Shown: positions 1 to 10,263 of the stretch, piece after piece
How positions within the stretch are numbered: position 1 is the first letter of the stretch
Layout of the letters: each line of letters starts with the position of its first letter
From: Megamerina dolium
Taxonomy: Eukaryota; Arthropoda; Insecta; Diptera; Megamerinidae
NCBI GenBank assembly: GCA_963854835.1
Contig: OY978525.1
Location: forward strand, 118,061,018-118,125,017
Direction of reading: 5' to 3'
DNA: 64,000 bases
Position numbers and translations under genes: made by a program
The notes under the pieces: model-generated
What the model was told of the DNA's origin: nothing
The model's database searches: none
Seen by the model: the letters and a program-made list of their open reading frames with translations, nothing else

Positions 1-90
1 TTTTTCTAGAATTGCTCATACATATATAAATATATGTATACATATTGAATAAATGTATTTATAAACATAATAATTGATGCATATGCATCA

Positions 91-222
91 TATATTGTAT
101 ATGCATATAAACATGTCTCCAATGTCTCGATATGCATATTCTATTGTATATGCATATAAACATGTCTCCAATATCTCCATATGCAACATATATTGTATAT
201 GCATATAAACATGTTTCCAATT
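91..222. repeat. 49-bp tandem repeat, three copies
   Basis: The motif TATTGTATATGCATATAAAC followed by ATGT(C/T)TCCAAT recurs with its TTG at about 96, 145 and 194, a period of 49 bp. The first two copies are nearly identical through the 20-base core; the third has ATGTTTCC instead of ATGTCTCC. It is a short minisatellite in the intron and I see no coding potential. Confidence 0.85.
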
Positions 223-967
223 AGATTTTAGAATTTAGCATGAAAATTCTTGAATTGTATATTTTCATAGATGAAATGTGACACTAATTTGTAAAGTTGA
301 AATAAATATTTTATTGTATCAAGAGAAGTTGCGTAGAAATCTAGTTCATTAATTATTATATAAATTTATTTGCAATAAATAAACTGTATGCTAAACTAAC
401 CTCTGTATTATATGTAGTTACAAGTAATCCATATATCAATTGATAAAAATTAGAATTACAAAAATGTATGTAGAAAATTAATTGTTTGCTACAATATAAA
501 TATGTACATACTATATTGTATGCAGGTAAATGTCGTTAATCAATCAATATCAGATTGAAACGCGATAGTTATAGTATATATGCACAATATATTGTTTATC
601 AAACGATTACACTTAATCACAATCTGTGTAGGTAATATTATGTGATATCATATACGTAATTATTATTTATAGCGTGTTCAAGCCAAAATAATTTTTGTTA
701 AAATGTGACCTAGTTAGGTAAATACACTATACTCTACATATGTAGAACATTTTATTAGTTTATTAATAGATTATAAACACGCATGACATATTTGAGGTCA
801 ATGAGTACATTTAGATAAAAATTGATATAACATATCGTTAATATATGTAAAATCTTGCATATGATATGTAAACAAATTGTATATATTGATATATTATATT
901 ATATTTACAGGTTATGTTAAAAATATATTCGAAATATATCAAGAAACCATATTCATTTTGTTATAAA

Positions 968-1078
968 ATTGAGAACATGTTGCTGAAACATGCTTGAAGC
1001 AACTTGTATAGTTACTCAAAATATACATACTTTACGAATCAAGTTGCTTCAAGCATGTTTCAGCAACATGTTTTCAAT
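968..1078. repeat. Foldback: 33-bp perfect inverted repeat with 33-nt loop
   Basis: The arm at 974-1006 (starting AACATGTTGCTGAAACATGC) is the exact reverse complement of 1040-1072. Pairing continues outward to 968 and 1078 with one mismatch, giving 39-bp arms and a 33-nt loop (1007-1039). No element-like target duplication is obvious. It could be a tiny foldback element or the source of a long RNA hairpin, and the sequence alone does not decide which. Confidence 0.85.
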
Positions 1079-2611
1079 GTATAATAGTTTTTAACGAACA
1101 TTCATTCATTTGACAAACATATGTCCACAAAAGAAGTATTTACATGGTATTTCAATATTATTTTGTTATTATTTTCGCCAGCATTTCATATACATCGCTT
1201 CGAAAGAATATTCACATATGTATATATGTCAGAAGGTTGGACTCACTTGAAACAATACATTTGTATATTTCTGTTTAAAAGTTCGGGTTTAAAATATCTG
1301 AATTTTTTATTCGATGTAATTCTCAGATGGATCTAGAGAAATTGGATCATCAAATTGGTATTTCTATTTTCGTTTTAAAATATTAAAATTTCTATGTTTA
1401 GAAATTTGAATTTATTTAATAAACGTTCTCAAACTTGAGATATTCAATATCATTGCATTGATACATTTTCGATAAAAATTTTTATATTATTGTAATCCTT
1501 GTAAAAGAAGTCAATACCATTGTCATTTCAATAATGAACAGTTGAACATTGAACGTTGAACGTTCAATATATATTTCAGATTTCTAAAATTTGATGTAAT
1601 TTTGTATTAAAATTGGCAATTTTCAAATATATCTATCACATACATACATACTAGTATAGAGTTTACTTAAAGTTTGATTTCATTACATGAGAAAATCATA
1701 TTTTTTTATTTTGTTGTTGTTGTAGTAATTTTCATGCATTGTTAAACTCATGAAATCAATTTTTATTCAATACACATAGTTAGAGTATCCAGTCATATTT
1801 CTTATAGTAAATGTCTTTTTCAAATTTGTACATATTTACTATGAGTATAAGACAAAATATCATGTATATATATACATATACCATCATTTGAAAGTGACAA
1901 GATTTTTTTCTTCCCTACTAACTACAAGAGAGAGGATAACACTCCTTTTGTAGAAACTCATACACGCACATACACACTCACACACACATATACGCACTTT
2001 GAAGATTTATTATACTTGATTTCCTAACTCAGCAAACCTTAAAATGTTGAAAATTTATGAGTTTTTCGAATTCTTCGTGCGGCACGTGCGATTTACTGCT
2101 GCTATGCTATTGCAATTTGTTGAAATTTAAGTTAAATAAAATTTCACTAAGATGATGATGATGACAACGACGACGTGGTATATGTGTTTGACAAGTTTTA
2201 TGAGGAAATTTAACAAAAAAAAAAACAAAAAAAAAAAAACAATCAAGTAATAATAAAAAAAAAAAAAATACTTCAAGACAGTAAGAGTAGATATCGAAAA
2301 TGTTTATTTATAGATTTTTATTGATTTAAGCACATGTACTCGTTCGTCTGCTTGATATACGATGACGTTTAATTTAAAGATATGAAAACATACGATATAT
2401 AACCTAATTTTTGACACCTAATGACCAAACAAACGAAACAAATTAAATATGAAGTAGCAGAAGAGAAATTAACGAAATATAAAATTGGCATTTCTTTAGT
2501 ATTGATGTTTAGAGGAAATGAAATCAGGACATTTCTACTTCGAAGTAATAGCCATTTTTTTTTTGGCTTGATTAAGTTGTTTGCTCAGCTAAATTTGTTT
2601 TTTATAAATTA

Positions 2612-2973
2612 AAAAAATAAATAAATATGTGGCACATAAAGCCCCAAAGGGCTCATTGGCCGAGCTTCTCTTCCATTACTGTTGTGCGTCTTAAATTTTG
2701 GACAATATTAGAAGGGACCTACTTATTTTAGCCGGTTCCGAACGGCAGAACACTTGTGACATCACTTTTTCTGAGCTTTGTCACAGAGTTCTTTAAGAAG
2801 CTTTTTCATGGCAAGTTGTTACTGTCGGAAGAATTGCCAATTGCTTGCCGACAGGTGGGTACCGTTCGAAAGAAAAATCTTATCGATATTAAATTTGTTA
2901 TGCATCAGCCGGGGATTGAACCACGACCTACAGATCAGAAGGCGAACACACTAACCACTGAGCTACGGCACCC
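2612..2973 (-). mobile_element. tRNA-derived SINE, near full length
   Basis: Read on the minus strand, the element starts with a tRNA-like head, GGGTGCCGTAGCTCAGTGG at 2973. The head contains an A-box-like TAGCTCAGTGG and a B-box-like GGTTCAATCCC, both used by RNA polymerase III. A body of about 270 bp follows, containing CCGTTCGGAACCGGCTAAAA and AGCTCGGCCAATGAGCCC. It ends in a tail of ATTTATTTATTT type. The same sequence recurs at 51194-51546 and 54734-55095, with a fragment near 20.2 kb. A possible short direct repeat (ATAAATTA) flanks it. Open frames inside are incidental. Confidence 0.9.
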
Positions 2974-3772
2974 ACCAAAATAAATTATTTCGTTCACAAA
3001 TGTACATAATTCTCATAGAACATTTTGATTTTCTCAAACAAAAAAGGACGAAACTCTTTCGCATTTTTCATCGAATTATTGAGCATTTTTTGTAATCTTT
3101 TTTTTTTCACCAAAATAGTTTTCCACACAAACTGATGTCATATTATTTATTAATAAATATAATGAATATTAGAGTTTTTCAATTTCTTCTTCTTCTTTTC
3201 ACATGCCATTCACATCATCTGCACTAGTGTGTGTGCCATTAATTCAATGCAATGCTAAATAAACTATATTTTTTTTCTAATATTCAAATTTATGTTCTTT
3301 AAAAAATAATAATATGCTAATATTTACCTTTTTTATTCATTACAACAAGTAAAAGCATTCGATGTGAAATGAAAATTTAAACCTTTTTGCCAAAACTAAA
3401 CACTAAACATCTGTAAGTAGCTCTTATTTGATAATATCAAACCCAAAAAATGAAGAAAAAAACAAAAAATTGCTCACAATAAAGGTGACGAAGAGTGGAA
3501 AATTCAAAGCCAAGCGCTATAAATTGTTAGTATTATCCCAATTATTATGGCCAAAACTAAATGTTGGTCACTCACAAAAAAAAAAAAAAAAAAAAAATCA
3601 CAAAATACCCACATCAAAGAAAATTGCTCTTAAATACTTAAATACAATATACACTTATACATATTTACACAATTACATTCAGAGATTTCTTTTTTGTTTT
3701 TTTTTTTTTATTATTTTTTATTTCTTTTTTTTTTTTTTGCATAAGCTTATTTGTATACCATTAAAAACTTAC

Positions 3773-4006
3773 CTCTTCTGGATTACTAAATGCAGTGGTC
3801 ACCTCAATACCGGCACGACTTTTACTATCAACATTACTGCTGCTAAATTCAGTATCCTCCACGGTGTTAACAGTATTTGTTGAATTACCCTCGACAAGAC
3901 CTAACGTTGTACCCTTTTTGCCGCCCACATTTCCTTTCTCACCCGAAAATTTACCAATGCGTAACCTGAGACGTTTATGTTTTTTATGTGGTGCAGTTAA
4001 ATCGGG
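3773..4006 (-). CDS. 5-HT1A: Serotonin receptor 5-HT1 type: loop-3 exon (internal, 78 codons)
   Basis: This internal exon encodes part of the long third intracellular loop of a G-protein-coupled serotonin receptor, the region that contacts G protein and regulators between TM5 and TM6. On the minus strand an acceptor TTATTACAG precedes 4006 and a donor GTAAGT follows 3773; 234 nt gives 78 codons in phase 0. The peptide opens PDLTAPHKKHKRLRLRIGKF, is basic at first, then carries LGLVEGNSTNTVNTVEDTEF and SSSNVDSKSRAGIE, and ends NPEE. The stretch from GNSTNTVN to KSRAG matches my memory of Drosophila 5-HT1A loop 3 closely, which favours 5-HT1A over its paralog 5-HT1B. The previous exon ends in NNNQ at phase 0, so the join is open. 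No start or stop codon is expected here. Confidence 0.93.
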
Positions 4007-4539
4007 CTGTAATAAAATTGTATGAGCAAAAAAAAAAAAAACAGAGAGAAAAAGAGTGAAAAAAATTATGTTTTAGTATACATTGTGCATGTACCTAAAG
4101 ATATGCTTAGGTATATAAGTACACATATACATATATATATAGACATCATCAAAGAACAAAAAAATCCTGCATTGAATGAGCACGTACATATAGACGGTTA
4201 AGTATTTTTTTTATATATTTAAATATATATATATTTTTTTTCCTCCTCAATTGACCAATATTACTTTGTGCAAATGGAAATAAACTGATAAAAACGTAGA
4301 CGTTACTGAATATATAGAAAATCGAAAAAAGGATAAACAAATGCGCTGAAATCCATAATTGTTTATGAGCCAATTATGTATATCAAAACGAAGTATTTCA
4401 CTGTATGTATAAGTAATAATTGGACGGCATAATAAATATATATATTAAAATTACGTATACATATGGATGACTAATGTGAAAGTCAAAGAAGGGTTTTAGT
4501 TCCTGTAGTGTATATGATGCAGTAAAATGGCCAATGAAT

Positions 4540-4700
4540 TAATATTGGCCAATTTTTGCATTAATTTCGATATTTTTTTTCTTATGGGAAAAATAATTTT
4601 GTGTCATTAGTGACAATATTTTTGCAATTATGGCGAAATTATTACAAAATTTTTAATCTCTCAATTGATTTAATTTTTCTGTGACATTAATTCATATTTT
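4540..4700. repeat. 179-bp satellite, left part (split by insertion)
   Basis: This is about one unit of the satellite that resumes at 6331. Shared landmarks are AATATTGGC(C/A)AATTTTTGCA, TTTCTTATGGGAAAAA, TTTGCAATTATGGCGAAATT and GTGACATTAATTCATATTTT. It stops exactly where the TATACCCTGC repeat begins. Confidence 0.9.
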
Positions 4701-6330
4701 TATACCCTGCATAATGCAATATGCATGGTATATTCATTTCGGTCAGATGTTTGTGTCCACTTGAAGGAATCTCCGGAGATATAGACATGGATATATATTC
4801 GTGATCAGCGTCGATTAAATTTTCGATTTAACGATGTCCGTCCGTCCGTCCGTCCGTCCGTCCGTCCGTCCGTCCGTCCGTCCGTCCGTCCGTCCGTCCG
4901 TCCGTCCGTCTGTCTGTCACCTGGCTGGTTCGCACGATAACTTGAGTAAATATTGAGCTATTTCAATGAAATTTGGCATAAGTAATCTATGATCCAAGGG
5001 TACGGAGGGGATTGATATTGGGCATGATCGGCCAATAACCACGCCCACACCAAGCATTCAAAGCGACTAACCTCGAAATTTTCAAAATCTTTAACTTGCT
5101 ATAACTCACACAATATACCACTTGGGACAACAATATTTTGCACATAGAGTTATATTATACTACTATATAACCTCACCAAAAGTGGATGAGCCACGCCTAC
5201 TTTCTAGCGTAGCTCCCATACAAAGTGTCTGTACTTCTTTTAAATTGAAACTCCTGTAACTTCTACAATCTTCTGTCTAGAATAACCATAATTGACACTT
5301 AGATTAACACGATAGTCAGAAATAATATGGCAGAAAATCAATATGCCACGCCCACTCCTTTTTGGGTCTCCCATACAAAGTTGCGGAAATTAAAAAAAAT
5401 GTTACCGGTTATAACTTGCAAACTATTCAGCGTAGAATAACGAGATTTAAGGTGTGGATTAGTATTGTACGAGCAACTAGGCTTACAGAAAATGGGCGCA
5501 CCACGCCCAGTGTTTATCGTAGCCCCCATACAAATTTTAAATTGAAACAGCTGTATCTTCGGCAATCTTCTGTCTAAAATAACCATAATTGACACTTAAA
5601 TTAATATCGTAGTCGGCAAAAATCTGGCAGAATATCAGTGTGCCATGCCCACTCCTTCATGGGTCTCCCATACAAAGTCGAGTGAATTAAACTAAAATGT
5701 TAAGCTCCATAGCTTACAAACCATTTAGCCTAGGACAACGAGACTTAGGGTATGGATGAATATTGTACAAGCAACTAGGCTCACAGAAAATGGGCGCACC
5801 ACGCCCAGTGTTTATCGTAGCCCCCATACAAATTTTAAATTGAAACAGCTGTAACTTCGGCAATCTTCTGTCTACAATAACCATAATTGACACTTAAATT
5901 AATATCGTAGTCGGAAATAATCTGGCGAAAAATCAGCGTACCACGCCCACTTCTTATTGGGGCTCCCATACAAAGTTGAGGAAATTAAACAAAAATGTTA
6001 ACCACCATAACTTAGAAACTATTCAACGTAGGACACCAAATTTAAGGTGTGGATTAACATTGAAAAATTAATTGGATTTACTAGAAAGTGGTAAGCCACG
6101 CCCACTTTTTATATAGCTCTCATACTAAGCCACGGAATTATCTTAAAATCCTTTTACTTCGTGAAAGTCAACCATATTTCGGGTGTAAATTAGTAGTATA
6201 TGCAAGAATTGTTTCTCGAAAAGTGGAAATAAAAAAAAAGTTGGATATTCGAGTAAACTTTTTATATATAAATCTACATATGCAGGGTATAGTTTGGTCG
6301 GCCCCAGCCGACTGTAAGGAGATTTTTTTT
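4701..6330 (+). mobile_element. 1.6-kb interspersed repeat with TATACCCTGCA ends, copy A
   Basis: The element starts TATACCCTGCATAATGC and near its other end has ATGCAGGGTATA, a 12-bp subterminal inverted repeat. Beyond that lies a strong hairpin, GTCGGC-CCCA-GCCGAC, and the final bases CTGTAAGGAGATTTTTT. Inside are a (TCCG)n microsatellite and about three tandem units of 298 bp (for example AATGGGCGCACCACGCCCAG at 5491 and 5789), each carrying CCATACAAA-type blocks. It encodes no protein I recognise. It interrupts the satellite array. Copy B at 27497-29099 has the same architecture in the opposite orientation. The terminal hairpin is a feature of Helitrons, but the expected CTRR end is not clear, so I leave the class open. 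Confidence 0.85.
4837..4919. repeat. (TCCG)n microsatellite inside copy A
   Basis: About 18 units of TCCG run from 4837 and degrade into TCTGTCTGTC. The equivalent tract in copy B is shorter, about 12 units at 28913-28962, so the length differs between copies. Confidence 0.95.
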
Positions 6331-7540
6331 TATTGCAATAATGTCGAAATAATATTGGCAAATTTTTGCATTAATTTCGATTTTTTTTTCTTATTGGGAA
6401 AAAAATATTTTACGTCATTAGTGGAAATATTTTTGCAGAAACGGCATAATCATTACAAAAATTTTAATTTCTCATTTAATTCAAAATTTTGTTTGAGATT
6501 ATTTCATATTTTATTGCAATAATGTCGAAATAATGTTGGCAAATTTTTGCATTAAATTCGAGTTTTTTTTTCTTATGGGAAAACATTTTTGTGACATTAA
6601 TACAAACATTTTTGCAATAATGGCGAAATCATTACAAAATTTTTAATTTCTTAATTAACTTAATTTTTCTGTGACATTAATTCATATTTTGTTGCAATAA
6701 TGTCGAAATAATATTGGCAAATTTTTGCTTTAATTTCGATTTTTTTTTCTTATGGGAAAAAAATTTGTTGCGTAATTAGTGCAAACATTTTTGCAATAAT
6801 GGCGAAATTATTACAAAAATTTTAATTTCTCAATTAATTAAATTTTTGTTTGACATTATTTCATATTTTTTGCAATAATGTCGAAATAATATTGGCAAAT
6901 TTTTGCATTAATTTCGATTTTTTTTTTCTTATGGGAAAAAACATTTTGAATCAATAGTGCCAACATTTTTGCAATAATGGGAAAATCATTACAAAATTTT
7001 TAATTTCTCAATTAATTCAATTTTTGTTTGGCATTATTTCATAATTTATTGCATTAATGTCAAAATAATATTGGCAAATTTTTGCATTCATTTCGATGTT
7101 TTTTTCTTATGGGAAAACATTTTTGTGATATTAATACAAACATTTTTGCAATAATGGCGAAATTATTACAAAATTTTTAATTTCTTAATTAACTTAATTT
7201 TTCTGTGACATTAATTCATATTTTGTTGCAATAATGTCGAAATAATATTGGCAAATTTTTGCATTAATTTCGATTTTTTTTTTCTTATGGGAAAAAACAT
7301 TTTGAATCAATAGTGCTAACATTTTTGCAATAATGGGAAAATCATTACAAAATTTTTAATTTCTCAATTAATTCAATTTTTGTTTGGCATTATTTCATAA
7401 TTTATTGCATTAATGTCAAAATAATATTGGCAAATTTTTGCATTAATTTCGATTTTTTTTTCTTATAGGAAAAAAATTTGTTGCGTAATTAGTGCCAACA
7501 TATTTGCAATAATTGCGAAATCATTACAAAAATTGACTAT
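6331..7540. repeat. 179-bp satellite array, about 6.7 units
   Basis: The landmark ATGTC(G/A)AAATAAT starts at 6341, 6522, 6700, 6879, 7057, 7234 and 7413, spacings of 177-181 bp. Units share AATATTGGCAAATTTTTGCA, TTTCTTATGGGAAAA and TTTTTGCAATAATGGCGAAA. Two unit types alternate at the right end: 7057 and 7413 share ATTTATTGCATTAATGTCAA, and the units starting at 6879 and 7234 share CATTTTGAATCAATAGTGC, which indicates a 356-bp dimer repeat. Confidence 0.92.
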
Positions 7541-8926
7541 AAAATTTCTGAAATTCAATTGATTAAAAAAAAAATTTCTAGATTTTTACTTTACGTATAT
7601 GCTTAAAGTGCTTAGGGCAAGAAACTCTGTTATAACCACATTGTGAATCTCTTTATATTTCAATACTAATGCATGCTTCTCAACAAAGCCTAAATGTCTG
7701 AAAACTCAGTGGTTATATTAATTTAAACTACACAATACATAACCCCAGTACGTTAACTATTTACGGACCAAGTAAATTTATTCTCAATAGAATATCCGAC
7801 CATGTAACAAAGCCACTGTACATTGTTAACCGTCCACATTATAAGATTTGGCATCATCACTTTTCGTTTTATTTTTTTTTCATTTCATTTATTATGTCTT
7901 TCTTCTTTTGCATGAGTGTGGAATATTGGTAATGCTTAAAAATAATTGGAAATTACTTTTTGTTTTCTCGTTGCCTTTTCCTCACATATAATTTTTTTTT
8001 TTTTTTTCATTCAACATTACAATTGCCATTAGACACATTACAGAATCTACCTACCTAGCTATGTGTCTCTTACTCTTATGCGTTCATTCAACCGTCCTAC
8101 TATTCATTGATCTACAATACAGTATGTAATGCAATCAATGTGTTGCTATGGTTGGTTGTTTTTTTCATTTTTTTTTTGGGTAAACAAGTAAGTGTTTTCA
8201 TATTTGTTTGCGAAAAATTTTGTGGTTTCTCTATAAAGAACATAAATGAAGAAGAATCAAAAGAACAAGTACCTATTATATCAATGTCCTTTGTCGGAAA
8301 GAAAGAAATAAGAAAGAAAGAAAAAAATGTATGAAAGCAAACAGTACTTATTTGTAGAGCAAAGAAGGGTAAACTTTGGCAATGACAGCGTTAAAAATTA
8401 AAAAAAAAAAAAAAAACGAAAACAACGAAAACAAATAATAAAAAATAAATAAAATAAAAGCAAATTCAAGTAATTGGTAAGTACAATAAATCCCTTTTGA
8501 TGACCCTTTTATTTTTTCTATATTTGCTTTTTTTATTTTCTCACACACACACACGCACATACACACACACACACAATGGATGTTGTGGGGGTATTTGTTT
8601 TGTTTTTCCTACTTTAGCTGGCTATTGAGGCGTCAATATTGGTTTAAATAAATAAAATGGTTTTTCCTTTCCACTAAATGTATACAAGACGCTAAGTAAA
8701 AAACTAAGTTAAATTATTATTCTTAAAGACTTGTAAATAATTTTTTGTTTGTTTTTTTTTTTTGTGAAAATTTTTCTGGTATTGTCTACTTTTAACTTTA
8801 TTTATTCGAAGTTAGACTATAGTGATCGAAATTGATAATGATCATATTCATTTCAAGCTACAGCTACGAAAGGAGTTTTTAACCAAAGCAACAAGACATA
8901 ACTCTAAGTTTACTTAGCTAGGCCCA
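7541..8926. other. Intronic AT-rich sequence, no gene seen
   Basis: Contains poly-T/poly-A tracts, an imperfect CA run near 8542-8576 and short low-complexity open frames. I see no splice-bounded coding segment and no recognisable element. Confidence 0.7.
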
Positions 8927-8999
8927 GTGGCGTAGCCAGGATGTTGGCAAGGAGCAATTTCTTGCAAAAAATATATATGAAAATATATCAGGAGGTGTA

Positions 9000-10223
9000 G
9001 TAAAAAGAAATCCATTATTTTTCCGATAGATAGCTTTAGTAATCTGTATTTCGCATTGTATAAGTGCGATCAGGTTATGCTAGATGGCGTTCGAAAGATA
9101 GGATTTCGTACTAAATAAACTTGTCAAGCAGTTTTGTGATTGCTTAACTCAGTATTGTTTGAGCACACGTCTAAGATGGACACCGGTCAAGAGAAAATAC
9201 GCCATATTTTACAGTTTTTCTTCGATAAAGGCGAAAATGCAAGCCAGACGGCTGAAAATGTGAATAATGTTTATGGTCCGGATACAGTAACAGCCAATCA
9301 CGTGCACTTTTGGTTTTGTCGATTCCGTTCCGGTAATTTTGATGTCAAAAATGCACGGCCGATTGTCGAAATATCGATAAAATAATGGAAATCGTCGAGT
9401 CTGACCATCATGCTAAGCATTGCACAAAAACCCATTTAGAACCATTTAAATAAGGCTGGATACAAAACGAAGCTCGATGTATGGATGCCACACGAGTTAA
9501 TGCAAAAAAAACCTCATGGACCGAATTTCCATTTGCGAATCGCTGCTGAATCGCAACAAAATCGATCCATTTCTAAAGCGGATGGTTACTGGTGATGAAA
9601 AGTGTGTCACTTACGACAACGTCAACCGAAAACGGTCGTGGTCGAATCGCGGTGAGCCGGCGCAAACGGTGGCCAAGCCAGGATTGACGGTCAGGAAGGT
9701 TTTGCTATGTGTTTGGTGGGATTGCCAGGGAATCATCTACTATGAGCTGCTCCCATACGGCCAAACTCTTAATTCGGACCTGTACTGTCAACAATTGGAC
9801 CGTCTGAAGGAAGTAATCGTCCAGAGACGGTCAGCTTTGGCCAATAGGAGAGGAATTGTGTTCCATCAGGACAACGCCAGGTCACACACATCGATAGTGA
9901 CTCGCCAGAAACTCCGGGAGCTTGGTTGGAAAGTTCTTATGCATAGTCCGGTCCTGGCGTCAAGTGATTACTATCTGTTCCTGTCTATGGCGAATGATTT
10001 TGCTGGTGAAAAATTCGCCTCAAAAGAAGTTTGTGAAAATCGACGGTCCCATTTTTTTGCCAATAGAGACGAGGGTTTCTATGAGAGTGGCATTATGAAA
10101 TTACCTTGAAAATGGCAACAAGTTATCGAACAAAATGGTGCATATTTAACCTAAATCGGATCATTCTAACTATGCTAAATAAAACCTTCAATTTAATGCA
10201 AAAATAATGGATTTCTTTTTACT
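9000..10223 (+). mobile_element. Mariner, cecropia/Hsmar1-like family, copy 1
   Basis: The ends are perfect inverted repeats starting GTAAAAAGAAATCCATTATT, flanked by TA at 8998-8999 and 10224-10225 as expected for mariner. Length is 1224 bp, close to the usual 1.3 kb. It carries a broken transposase on the plus strand. Related copies are at 54641-56187 and 58027-59205. Confidence 0.93.
9176..10109 (+). pseudogene. Mariner transposase (DD34D type), broken
   Basis: This is a cut-and-paste transposase relic. The N-terminal DNA-binding part reads from ATG 9176 (MDTGQEKIRHILQFF) with YGPDTVTANHVHFWF and hits a stop at 9383. Frameshifts separate it from the catalytic part (9516-10109). The catalytic part keeps VTGDEK (first Asp), FHQDNARSHT (second Asp) and SDYYLF (third Asp), but the usual YSPDLAP block before the third Asp is shortened by about three residues. 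The C-terminus YESGIMKLP is present. The sequence resembles the cecropia/mori group that includes the human SETMAR transposase domain. It cannot make a full-length active protein. Confidence 0.9.
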
Positions 10224-10263
10224 AGACTTTATATTATTATTTTTATTTTTTAACCCTCCACTG

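Larger units (their letters stand above)
1..3772 (-). other. 5-HT1A: Start of the intron downstream of the loop-3 exon
   Basis: This is intron following the minus-strand exon 3773-4006, which ends in a GTAAG donor at its lower-coordinate side. I looked on the minus strand for the remaining loop 3 and the TM6/TM7 coding sequence and found none, so the intron runs off the window. The contents are AT-rich sequence, a 49-bp tandem repeat, a 111-nt foldback, poly-A and GATGAT tracts near 2150-2270, and one SINE. Short open frames here are AT-rich chance frames. Confidence 0.8.
8935..10263. mobile_element. Candidate short hAT-like element hosting a mariner
   Basis: CAGTGGCGTAGCCAGG begins at 8935, a form typical of animal hAT ends, and CCACTG closes at 10263. 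The 8-bp flanks are GCTAGGCC (8927-8934) and GCTTGGTC (10264-10271), matching at 6 of 8 positions, as an aged hAT target duplication would. Only about 100 bp remains once the mariner at 9000-10223 is removed, so this would be a small non-autonomous copy. The terminal match is just 6 bp and the call is tentative. Confidence 0.35.

Noticed and set aside
2756..2983. 75-codon frame with GIEPRPTDQKANTLTTELRH
   Set aside because: It is the antisense of the SINE tRNA-like head. The same peptide arises at 54709-54891 for the same reason.
1..3772. Search for the TM6/TM7 exon of the receptor
   Set aside because: No minus-strand segment encodes a CWLPFF- or NPxxY-type motif. The final exons must lie outside the window.
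4837..4919. CRISPR-like or coding repeat array
   Set aside because: It is a plain tetranucleotide microsatellite (TCCG)n without spacers, inside a repeat of a eukaryotic intron.
5338..5595. 85-codon minus-strand frame, repeated at 28226-28432
   Set aside because: Falls within the 298-bp internal units of the TATACCCTGCA repeat. The frame is not kept between units and matches no family.
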